41,062 nt of DNA from Verrucomicrobiota bacterium (lineage in GTDB: Bacteria; Verrucomicrobiota; Verrucomicrobiia; Chthoniobacterales; SZAS-18): the NCBI GenBank assembly GCA_019241085.1, contig JAFAXH010000120.1:1-41062 (forward strand), read 5' to 3'. This document shows, one piece after another, positions 33,778 to 41,062 of this stretch. Under the pieces are notes generated by a model that made no database searches, was not told the DNA's origin, and saw nothing but the letters and a program-made list of their open reading frames with translations. Made by a program: the position numbers and the translations under genes. The first letter of the stretch is position 1; every line of letters starts with the position of its first letter.

Positions 33778-36447
33778 ATGCCCACCGCCGTCCCGCCACC
33801 GCACGCCCTCGCCGACGACTGGCGCACGACGGATCGCGACGAGATCGAACGCCGCCGCCAGCGCGCCCGCGCTGAAGCGCCGCGGGTGGAAAATCGCGAC
33901 GCGAGCGGGCGTTTTCCGATCTTTTCCAACTTCCTCGTTCACTCGCCCAGCGGTGTGACGTATCCGGTGGAAATCCGCGATCTCGCGCGCCGGCAATTCG
34001 CCTGCGGCTGCGTCGATTTCCGCGTCAACGGTCTCGGCACCTGCAAGCACATCGAGGCCGTGCTCGACGCGTTGGAAACGGCCGATCCGATCCAGTATCA
34101 AGCCGCGCACGACCGCGGCTCCGACCGCATCGATCTCGTCGTCGATCACGCCGCGCAAACCTTGCGCGTCGAACGCCACCTCGCGCAGCTCCCGCGCAAC
34201 CTGCGCCGGTGGTTCGACGCCGACGGTCGGCTGGCGCCCGACGCGTTGCCGCCGATGGCACTGGAGCTTTGGGCAGCCGCCGCGCAGACGCAGCCAGCGT
34301 TGCGTATTTCCCAGGAAATCGCGCCCTGGCTGGAGTGCCGTCGGCGCGAGGCGGAAGGCGTCGCGCTGCGCCGCGCTTACGAAGGCAACGTGCAGAGCGG
34401 GCGCTGGCCCCCGCACGAGACGCGCCGGCCGCTCTATCCGTATCAGCGCGAAGGCATGTTGCACCTCGCGTGCGCGGAGCGCGCGCTGCTGGCGGACGAA
34501 TTGGGTTTGGGAAAAACGGTGCAGGCCGTGGCGGCGTGCGCGCTCTTGCAACGGCTCGGCCGCGCGCGCCGCGCGCTGGTGGTGACGCCGGCTTCGCTGA
34601 AAGGGGAATGGTTCGACACCATCGGCGAATTCACCCACCTGCGCGCGCAAACTCTCACCGGCGATGCCGTCACGCGTTTGGCGACTTACGCCGGCATCGG
34701 CGCCGCCAGCACGGAGGACACAAATCTCCTCGCCACCGAAGCTCCATTTTTCCTCCTCGCGACCTACGAGCAGGCGGCGGCCGACGTGCTCGCGATCAAC
34801 GAACGGCTGCGGCCTGATGTCGTCATCCTCGACGAAGCGCAACGCATCAAAAGTTGGAACGCCAAGACCGCGCTCGCCGTCAAACGGTTGCGCAGCCGCT
34901 ACGCTTTCGTGCTCACCGGCACGCCGCTCGAATCCCGGCTCGACGAACTTTATTCGCTCGTCTCTTTTCTCGATCCGTCGATCTTCGGCCCGCTGTTTCG
35001 TTTCAACCGCGAGTTCCTCGATTTCGATTCCCGCGGCCGGCCGCGCGGCTACAAAAATCTCGACCGCCTGCGCGAGCGCCTGCGCCCGATCCTGCTGCGC
35101 CGGCGCAAGAGCGACGTGAGCACGCAGTTGCCGGGTCGCACCGACCGCACGTTTCTCGTGCCGCTCGGCGACGCGCAACGCGCCGCCTACCGCGCGCACG
35201 AGGGCGAGGCCGCGCGGTTGTGCGCGCTCGCCCGCAAGCGTCCGCTCGCGCCCGCGCAACGCGAGCGGCTGCTGCGCGCTCTGGCGCAGGCGCGGATGCT
35301 CTGCGACACGCCTTATATTCTCGAACACAACCGCGCCGCCGCTTGGCGCGACGCGCCGCCCGCGACGACGGCGGAAGCCGAAAAGCTCTGCCCGAAGCTC
35401 GGCGAACTCGCGCGGCTCCTGCGCGAGTGCGCGGCCAATCCGCAGGTGAAAGTGCTCGTCTTCAGCGAATGGGAACGGATGCTGGAACTCGTGCGCGGCG
35501 TGTGCCAGCGGCTGCGCATCGCGCACGCGTTTCACGCCGGCAGCGTCCCCGCCGGCCAGCGCCGCGCCGAGGTGCAACGATTTAAAACGGATCCGGCTTG
35601 CCGCGTTTTTCTGAGCACCGACACCGCCGGCGGCGCGAGCCTGAATTTGCCGCAAGCCAGCGTCGTCATCCATTGCGACCAGCCGTGGAATCCGGCGAGG
35701 CTGGAGACGCGGGTGGCCCGCGCGTGGCAGCCCGAGCAGACGCGCGCGGTGACGGTGTTGCACCTCGTCAGCGAAGGCACCATCGAGCAGCGGCTGATGC
35801 TCGCCCGCGCGGGTCAGCAGGCGTTGAGCGCGCGCGTGCTCGACGATCCGCGCGCGGGAAAAATGGAAACCAAGCTCGTCGCGTCCGCCGCGCCGTCCGA
35901 GGACGATTTGCTCGACCGTCTTCAAGCGTTGCTGGCCTCGACGGAAGCGGCGGAAAAACCGGCGGCAAAATTGCCCGCGCGTTCCGCGCAAGCCGAGGAG
36001 GAAATCCCGCCCGCCGAGCGCGCGCGGATTTTCGGCGAACGGGCGGCGGCGCTGCTCAAGGGCGGGCTGTTGTCCATCGACGAGCGCGCGACAAACGATG
36101 CATCCGACGCGGCTTCGTCAGCGGTTCGCAAGCTGTTGCTGGTCGTCGTCGAAAACGGCGAAGCCGAGCGGGCGCGCACGCTGCTGGAGCCGTTGCGCGC
36201 ACGGTGTTTTCCGCCGCAACCCGGCGGGATTTTCGCTGAAACCGCCGTGGGTTTGGAAGTCATCGACCGGGCAACCGCGGACTTGTTGCACCGCTTGCGC
36301 GCGGCTGGCTTGGTCGGCGAAGCGGCGGGAGCAGTGCGCCGGATTTATCCGCCGGAAGGCAAAGGCGCGGAAGCCGACGGCGACCGGGCGGCGCGGCAAT
36401 TTTTCACCGGCATCCGCGCGCAACTGGAACGCATCGGCGCCAGTTGA
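33778..36447 (+). CDS. SWIM-domain SNF2-family DNA helicase
   Basis: The 889-residue protein has an N-terminal SWIM-like zinc finger (about residues 75-92, CGC...CKH), then a SNF2 helicase core. Walker A is DELGLGKT (about 240), motif II is DEAQRIKSW (about 352), motif III region is LTGTPLESRLDELY. The C-terminal lobe has STDTAGGASLNLP and DQPWNP. Motif VI reads RVARAWQPEQTR rather than the usual R-x-x-R-x-x-R-I-G-Q, an odd variant. A ~200-residue Ala-rich helical tail follows. Such proteins remodel protein-DNA complexes or assist transcription (RapA-like). It is divergent from Uma2 and convergent with glnD. Confidence 0.92.
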   Translation: MPTAVPPPHALADDWRTTDRDEIERRRQRARAEAPRVENRDASGRFPIFSNFLVHSPSGVTYPVEIRDLARRQFACGCVDFRVNGLGTCKHIEAVLDALETADPIQYQAAHDRGSDRIDLVVDHAAQTLRVERHLAQLPRNLRRWFDADGRLAPDALPPMALELWAAAAQTQPALRISQEIAPWLECRRREAEGVALRRAYEGNVQSGRWPPHETRRPLYPYQREGMLHLACAERALLADELGLGKTVQAVAACALLQRLGRARRALVVTPASLKGEWFDTIGEFTHLRAQTLTGDAVTRLATYAGIGAASTEDTNLLATEAPFFLLATYEQAAADVLAINERLRPDVVILDEAQRIKSWNAKTALAVKRLRSRYAFVLTGTPLESRLDELYSLVSFLDPSIFGPLFRFNREFLDFDSRGRPRGYKNLDRLRERLRPILLRRRKSDVSTQLPGRTDRTFLVPLGDAQRAAYRAHEGEAARLCALARKRPLAPAQRERLLRALAQARMLCDTPYILEHNRAAAWRDAPPATTAEAEKLCPKLGELARLLRECAANPQVKVLVFSEWERMLELVRGVCQRLRIAHAFHAGSVPAGQRRAEVQRFKTDPACRVFLSTDTAGGASLNLPQASVVIHCDQPWNPARLETRVARAWQPEQTRAVTVLHLVSEGTIEQRLMLARAGQQALSARVLDDPRAGKMETKLVASAAPSEDDLLDRLQALLASTEAAEKPAAKLPARSAQAEEEIPPAERARIFGERAAALLKGGLLSIDERATNDASDAASSAVRKLLLVVVENGEAERARTLLEPLRARCFPPQPGGIFAETAVGLEVIDRATADLLHRLRAAGLVGEAAGAVRRIYPPEGKGAEADGDRAARQFFTGIRAQLERIGAS

Positions 36448-36449
36448 CG

Positions 36450-36470
36450 GCAGCCGAAATTCGCGGCTGC
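36450..36470. terminator. Short hairpin between convergent helicase and glnD genes
   Basis: GCAGCCG (36450-36456) and CGGCTGC (36464-36470) form a perfect 7-base stem with a 7-base loop and fill almost the whole 23-base gap between the two stop codons. There is no T run on either strand, so it may slow transcription or protect 3' ends rather than act as a full intrinsic terminator. Confidence 0.4.
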
Positions 36471-39341
36471 TCACTGCCGGTTGCCATCGAGCGCAGCCTG
36501 GTGAACTTCGGTCCGCAACCTGCCAAGCAGCGCGGCGTCCGTGAGACGGCTGCCGTCGCCGTCGGTGAGATAAAAATTGTCGAAGGCCGCACCCTTGTCG
36601 GTGGCGATGCGCGAGAGCACGACGCTGACGTCGGCGCGGTTGATGGCGCCCAGCAGGTCGTAGAGCAACCCGAGCCGGTCGGCGGTCTGCACTTCGAGCA
36701 ACGTGAACTGATTGGCGGGATCGTCGCGGGTGAGCACGCGCGTCGGCACGGAGACTTCCTCGCCGGGTGTGCGCGTGCGCCGGCCGTCGCGCTGATAGGC
36801 TGGCGGGCGGGCGGTCATGGCGCGGGTCAGCAGCGGGCCGAAGTCAAATTTTTCCACCGCCAGGGCAGCGCGCAGGTGGCGTTCCACGGCGAGGACATCG
36901 CGCGGATCGCTGACGGCTCGCAGCCAGGCGTCGCACACGCGGAAAATCTCCATCGCCAGACCGTCGGTGCGCGTGAAACTGTCGGCGCTCAGGATGTTCA
37001 AGCCGGCGGCGGAAAAGGAGCCGGCGATCTTCGTCAACAACGAGCGGCGTTTCCAGCCGGCGATGCGCACTTCGGTGTGGCCACGTTCGGGATGGGCGAT
37101 CCATTCCACCGCGGGACCGAGCGGTTCGTGCGCCCGATTTTCTGCCGAGGGCGCCTCGAGCCGGCCGAAAAACTGGCGGAACAACACGATGTGTTCGGTG
37201 ATCGCTTCGGCATCGAAGATGTCGAAATACCGCGCCGGCATGTGTTGATAGTGAGCCTCGATTTCCTCGGCGAAATTCTCCGGCAACCGCGCGGCGACCG
37301 CCCGTTGCTGCACCTCGCGCTGGCGTTGCTCGTGGCGATAGCTCGCGGCGCCCTCCGCCAGAAATGCCGAGGTGGCATGATAAAGCTGCCAGACGAGCGA
37401 TTCCTTCCAATCGCTCCAGCCTTGGTCCGTCGTGCCCTGGCCGTCCGCGAACGTCACCAGCATCAGCGCGTCGAGGTTGTGGCGATTCTTCACGATGCCG
37501 GCGAACTCGGTGATGGTCGCCGGGTCGTCCAAATTTCGCGTCTGCGCGGTCATCGAGAGGGTGAGGTGATGATCGACGAGCAGGATCAGCGCGCGCCGGC
37601 GTTCGGAGGAGAGCTGCATCCGCGCGGCAACCTTTTGCGCAAAGAGCGCGCTGGCTTCCGCGTGATGCTGCGCGCCGGTGGCCTTGCCGGTGTCGTGCAG
37701 GAGCAGGCTGAGGTAAAGGATGAGCGGGTCTTTGAATTCTGCAAACAGCTTGCGATAACCCTTCACGTAGCTGCTCCTCGTGGGATAATTTTCACGTTCC
37801 TCCTCGGCGCCGGCATCCTGAGTTTCGTCGGCGAGCGCATCGAGCTTTTCCAGACAGACCAGCGTGTGCTCATCCGCGCTGTAGCGATGGACGAATTCGT
37901 GCTGCACGAGGCAGGTCAAGCCGCCGAATTCGGGCACGTAGCGGCCGAGCAGATCGACCTCGTGCATGGCGCGCAGGATCCGCGCGACTTGTCCGCGCCG
38001 CCCAAGCAGGCGCACGAAAAGTTCGCGCGCCACGCGCGCATACGTGTAGGTGCGATTGACCAGCCGCACTCGCCGGCGCAGGAGCAAGGCCAGTTCCGGG
38101 CTGAACTTCAACTGGCGTTCCTGCAAATACAGGAAGGCGCGCATGAGCCGGTAGGGGTCTTGCGTGAAAATGTCGCGCGACTCCGCCCAGAGCTGGCCGT
38201 CGCGGCTGTAAAAGCCATCGAAGTGCTCGGCCGGCGCCAGTGAGCGGGATGGCTGGTGCAAGGACGCCGGCAGGTCCTTCGCGGACTCAATCTGCAAGCG
38301 CTCGAACAGCGTGTCGGTCAGGAGATGCAGAGCGCGCGCGTGGCGGTAGTAATCCTTCATGAACGCCTCGCTGCGCCGCACGATGGTTTTTTGTGGATAA
38401 CCAAAATTCGTCGCAACCTGGCCTTGGAAAAACAGGGTGAGCACGTCGCCCGCGCGTTGCGTCAGGAAGTGCAGATCGGTGCGCACTCGCAGCAGGAAAT
38501 CGTAGCCGCGTTCCAGTTGCCGGCTTTCGCTGGGGGAGAGCAATTTCTTTTGCGCCAGCCCGCTCAGCGTCATCACGCCCACCTGGAAACGCGCGGTCCA
38601 AAGCAAATTGTGCAGGTCGCGCAAACCGCCGGGGCTGAATTTCACGTTCGGCTCCTGCATGAAAACGCTGTCGCCGTAGCGGGCCAGGCGCGCGGCCTGG
38701 TCTTCATTGCGCCAGAGCGTGAACTCGCGCTCGTGCCCCTGCACGCAATCCTCTTCAAAACGCCGCGCGAACTCCGCCGCCAGCGCGGCGTCGCCGGCCA
38801 GCAGGCGCGCCTGTAGCAGCGCCGTCTTCGACATCCCGTCGGCGTTGGCGTGCGCCAGGGCCGCGTCGATGGAACGCGTGGCGTGACCGACTTTGAAGCC
38901 GACATCCCAGAGCAGATACAGAACTTGTTTCACCAACCCATCCACGGCTTCCGGCGCCGTCTCGGACTCGCCGTCGTAGAGAAACAAAATGTCCACGTCG
39001 CTGAACGGATTCAGCTCGCCGCGGCCGTAGCCGCCGGTAGCGAGCAGCGCCAGCTTCGGGCCGGATGACTGCTGCTCGCCGTTTGCCGGCAGGCTGCGCT
39101 GCGTCTCCGTCCGCCAGGCGATCTCGTAGATGTGTTGCAAAAACATGTCGAGCAACTGGGCGCGCTCGTGGCAGATATTCAGGCCGCCGCCGCCCGCGCG
39201 GTGCTCCAGCCGCAGGCGGTGCTCCTCGATTTTCAAAAACCGTTTGAACATCGGCAGCATCTCGTGCAGCCGCTGTTCTCCGTCGCCCAACGACGCGAGC
39301 AGGCGCTGGGTGTGGGCGAGCAATTTGGCGCGATACGGCAT
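36471..39341 (-). CDS. glnD: [Protein-PII] uridylyltransferase / uridylyl-removing enzyme
   Basis: The 956-residue protein senses glutamine and uridylylates or deuridylylates PII proteins. The nucleotidyltransferase site is GGYGRGELNPFSDVDILFL (Asp pair near residues 115/117 from the chosen start). A helical PII-uridylyltransferase region follows, then an HD domain with LLLHDTGKATG (about 547) for uridylyl removal, and two ACT domains at the C-terminus (about 750-830 and 870-950) that bind glutamine. Start 39341 (MPYRAKLL) fits the family better than the open extension to 39401. The next gene upstream on this strand is an NtrC-type regulator. Confidence 0.95.
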   Translation of the reverse strand: MPYRAKLLAHTQRLLASLGDGEQRLHEMLPMFKRFLKIEEHRLRLEHRAGGGGLNICHERAQLLDMFLQHIYEIAWRTETQRSLPANGEQQSSGPKLALLATGGYGRGELNPFSDVDILFLYDGESETAPEAVDGLVKQVLYLLWDVGFKVGHATRSIDAALAHANADGMSKTALLQARLLAGDAALAAEFARRFEEDCVQGHEREFTLWRNEDQAARLARYGDSVFMQEPNVKFSPGGLRDLHNLLWTARFQVGVMTLSGLAQKKLLSPSESRQLERGYDFLLRVRTDLHFLTQRAGDVLTLFFQGQVATNFGYPQKTIVRRSEAFMKDYYRHARALHLLTDTLFERLQIESAKDLPASLHQPSRSLAPAEHFDGFYSRDGQLWAESRDIFTQDPYRLMRAFLYLQERQLKFSPELALLLRRRVRLVNRTYTYARVARELFVRLLGRRGQVARILRAMHEVDLLGRYVPEFGGLTCLVQHEFVHRYSADEHTLVCLEKLDALADETQDAGAEEERENYPTRSSYVKGYRKLFAEFKDPLILYLSLLLHDTGKATGAQHHAEASALFAQKVAARMQLSSERRRALILLVDHHLTLSMTAQTRNLDDPATITEFAGIVKNRHNLDALMLVTFADGQGTTDQGWSDWKESLVWQLYHATSAFLAEGAASYRHEQRQREVQQRAVAARLPENFAEEIEAHYQHMPARYFDIFDAEAITEHIVLFRQFFGRLEAPSAENRAHEPLGPAVEWIAHPERGHTEVRIAGWKRRSLLTKIAGSFSAAGLNILSADSFTRTDGLAMEIFRVCDAWLRAVSDPRDVLAVERHLRAALAVEKFDFGPLLTRAMTARPPAYQRDGRRTRTPGEEVSVPTRVLTRDDPANQFTLLEVQTADRLGLLYDLLGAINRADVSVVLSRIATDKGAAFDNFYLTDGDGSRLTDAALLGRLRTEVHQAALDGNRQ

Positions 39342-39459
39342 GCGAAAGGGTGGAGCGGCACGTGGAGACGGCCGCGGGCAATCTATAGCCGCAAACCGCA
39401 CGCGGACAAATCCGGAGGCACCCGAGCCGTCGGCGGTTGGAAAAGCGAGGCGAAGCGAT

Positions 39460-40974
39460 TCAAAATTTCACCTGCTCTTCGATGCCCAGCCGCTTGAGTT
39501 TATTGTAGAGCGTTGGCCGGTGAATGCCGAGGATCTTGGCGGCGCGCAGCTTGTTGCCATTGGTTTGTGCCAAGGCTTGCAGGATCGCCTGCCGCTCCCG
39601 GTCCTCGAGGTTGAGACTGGCGGCGAGCGCGGCGGCGGCACTGCGCCGGTCCGAGCTTTCGCTGCCCGCCGGACCGGCCAGACCCACACTGGACGGCCCG
39701 TGATGGCCGAGGTAATCCCAAGCCGGCAACTGCCCGTCGTGCGTGTCGGCGGAGCGGAAAATTTCCCGCGGCAACTGCTCCTCAGTGATCACGTCATCCT
39801 TGCCCAGCACAAAGGCGTATTGCACGGCATTTTGCAGCTCGCGCACATTGCCCGGCCAAGGATAATCGTGCAGCCGCGCCAGCGTCTCCGCAGTCAAGCG
39901 CGGCAGCGTGGTGCGCCCGGCTTCGCTGGCGAAACGTCGCAGGAACAAATCGACCAGCGGCGCGATGTCATCCCGCCGGTCGCGCAACGGCGGCAGCTCG
40001 ATCTGAAACGTGTTGAGCCGGTAATAAAGATCGGCGCGCAGCACGCCGTCGCGCACCGCCCGGGCGATGGGCTGGTTCGTCGCGGCGATGAGCCGGAAAT
40101 CGGCGCGCAAGGTTTTCGTGGAACCGAGCGGCCGGAACTCGCGTTCCTGCAACACGCGTAGAAATCGCGTCTGCAAACTCGCTGGCATGTCGGCGATTTC
40201 GTCGAGAAAAAGCGTGCCTCCCTGCGCCGCCGCGATCATGCCCGGAAAGTCGTTGACCGCGCCGGTGAAGGCGCCTTTGACGTAGCCGAACAATTCGCCC
40301 TCGATCATCTGCTGCGGCAGCGCGGCGCAGTTGAGTTTGACCATCGGACCGTGCGACCGATGGCTTTTTGCGTGGATCAAATTGGCGGCGACTTCCTTGC
40401 CGGTGCCGCTCTCACCGGTGATGAGCACGTTGGCCTCGGAAGGCGCCACGCGGGCGATGAATTCCTCGATCTCGACCATGCGCCGGCTGCGCGAAACGTG
40501 CTGCGTCGGGCCGACCCGCGCCTCGGCGTCGCGCAGCAGCGCCTTCAGTTCGCGTGTTTCCTCGCGCAACGTCGCCGCCTCGCGCACGAGCGCCTGTTGC
40601 TCGCAGGCGCGCTTCATCAAACTCAGCAGCTCCTCGGGCGCGTAAGGTTTCGAGATGAAATGAAACGCTCCGAGCTTGATGGAGTCGATGGCGTTCGAGA
40701 GCGAGTCCTGCGCGGTCAACACGATGACCTGCACGTCGGCCGCCTGCTGTTTGATTTTGGTCAACACTTCCAGTCCGCTGGCGTCGGGCAAACCGATGTC
40801 GAGCAAAACGAGGTTGGGCCGGTTTTCGATCCGCGTCGCACACTTCAATCCCTCGGCAGCCGTGCGCGCCGCCTCGGCGAGGTAGCCGTGACGGCCGAGC
40901 AACGCTTCGAGCGTTAGCAGGATCGGCCGTTCGTCATCGACGATGAGCACGCGCTGGGTGGGGCGGGGAGACAT
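39460..40974 (-). CDS. NtrC-type sigma-54-dependent response regulator
   Basis: The 504-residue protein has a receiver domain (D13/D14, phosphoacceptor D59 in LVLLDIGLPD, T87, K109), a linker coiled coil (about 120-150), an AAA+ domain with Walker A GESGTGKE (187-194), the sigma-54 contact loop GAFTGA (234-239) and Walker B LFLDE (about 256-260), and a Fis-type HTH at the end (KILGIHRPTLYNKL). It activates transcription by sigma-54 RNA polymerase. No sensor kinase is in the window. Being 118 bases upstream of glnD on the same strand suggests nitrogen control, but this family serves many signals. Confidence 0.95.
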   Translation of the reverse strand: MSPRPTQRVLIVDDERPILLTLEALLGRHGYLAEAARTAAEGLKCATRIENRPNLVLLDIGLPDASGLEVLTKIKQQAADVQVIVLTAQDSLSNAIDSIKLGAFHFISKPYAPEELLSLMKRACEQQALVREAATLREETRELKALLRDAEARVGPTQHVSRSRRMVEIEEFIARVAPSEANVLITGESGTGKEVAANLIHAKSHRSHGPMVKLNCAALPQQMIEGELFGYVKGAFTGAVNDFPGMIAAAQGGTLFLDEIADMPASLQTRFLRVLQEREFRPLGSTKTLRADFRLIAATNQPIARAVRDGVLRADLYYRLNTFQIELPPLRDRRDDIAPLVDLFLRRFASEAGRTTLPRLTAETLARLHDYPWPGNVRELQNAVQYAFVLGKDDVITEEQLPREIFRSADTHDGQLPAWDYLGHHGPSSVGLAGPAGSESSDRRSAAAALAASLNLEDRERQAILQALAQTNGNKLRAAKILGIHRPTLYNKLKRLGIEEQVKF

Positions 40975-41062
40975 GGATGGCGGGGAAGGAAAAATTTTTT
41001 GCTATACGCGCAAGGTCGCGGTCGGTGGCTGTGGATTTTTTTCTTTGGCCACTGGCTTTGCG

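Noticed and set aside
33721-35991. A 979-residue minus-strand protein ending in the Uma2 domain
   Set aside because: Only the last 222 residues resemble a known family; the rest is the complement of the SNF2 helicase gene with high-GC frame-opening.

Overview
The window looks like the chromosome of a high-GC Gram-negative bacterium, most likely Verrucomicrobiota or a close PVC relative. This rests on family content (system II cytochrome c maturation with large ResB and CcsA proteins, a fused exosortase/EpsI protein, a DUF6600-like surface protein, tandem GlcG/HbpS-like proteins, an outer-membrane porin beside a giant multihaem cytochrome) and not on a marker gene, so the taxonomic call is an inference. 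No rRNA, tRNA or CRISPR array was seen.

Layout. Bases 1-197 are the tail of a multihaem cytochrome c, followed by a nucleotidyltransferase-like gene (242-847). An AT-richer two-gene operon on the minus strand follows (3290-960). It encodes a predicted PD-(D/E)XK nuclease with a Cys4 zinc motif and a protein with a PIN-like arrangement of acidic residues, and it abuts the broken C-terminal end of a VapC-type PIN gene. This is the best candidate for an undescribed nuclease or defence module. A cytochrome-centred region comes next: GlcG-like protein, resB and ccsA on the minus strand (9229-3465), and divergently a porin, a ten-haem cytochrome with an LVIVD-type propeller, and a small ferredoxin (9308-16832). 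ResB/CcsA would attach haem to the multihaem cytochromes, and the porin would let electrons cross the outer membrane.

From 17180 to 24729 are envelope and housekeeping genes: a zinc-ribbon/OmpA-like protein, exosortase, C39-like peptidase, farnesyl diphosphate synthase, asd, L,D-transpeptidase, a small lipoprotein, 3-methyladenine DNA glycosylase and a GNAT acetyltransferase. A PYROXD2-like FAD oxidoreductase follows (24726-26330). A minus-strand run (33009-26346) holds a MacB/FtsX permease, a DUF6600-like protein, a small lipoprotein, an AttH/CrtC lipocalin-like protein and a degenerate thioredoxin-fold protein. The window ends with a Uma2-family gene, a SWIM/SNF2 helicase, glnD and an NtrC-type sigma-54 activator.

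Two families of palindromic repeat lie in or at genes. One, built of AAGCTCGAA-like words, occurs three times, and one copy spans the resB/ccsA junction so that its arms code for the end of ResB and the signal peptide region of CcsA. The other, a 109-bp palindrome, is carried in frame inside the FtsX permease. Gene packing is tight: ATGA/GTGA start-stop overlaps, two convergent pairs with overlapping stop codons, and one divergent pair with overlapping start codons.
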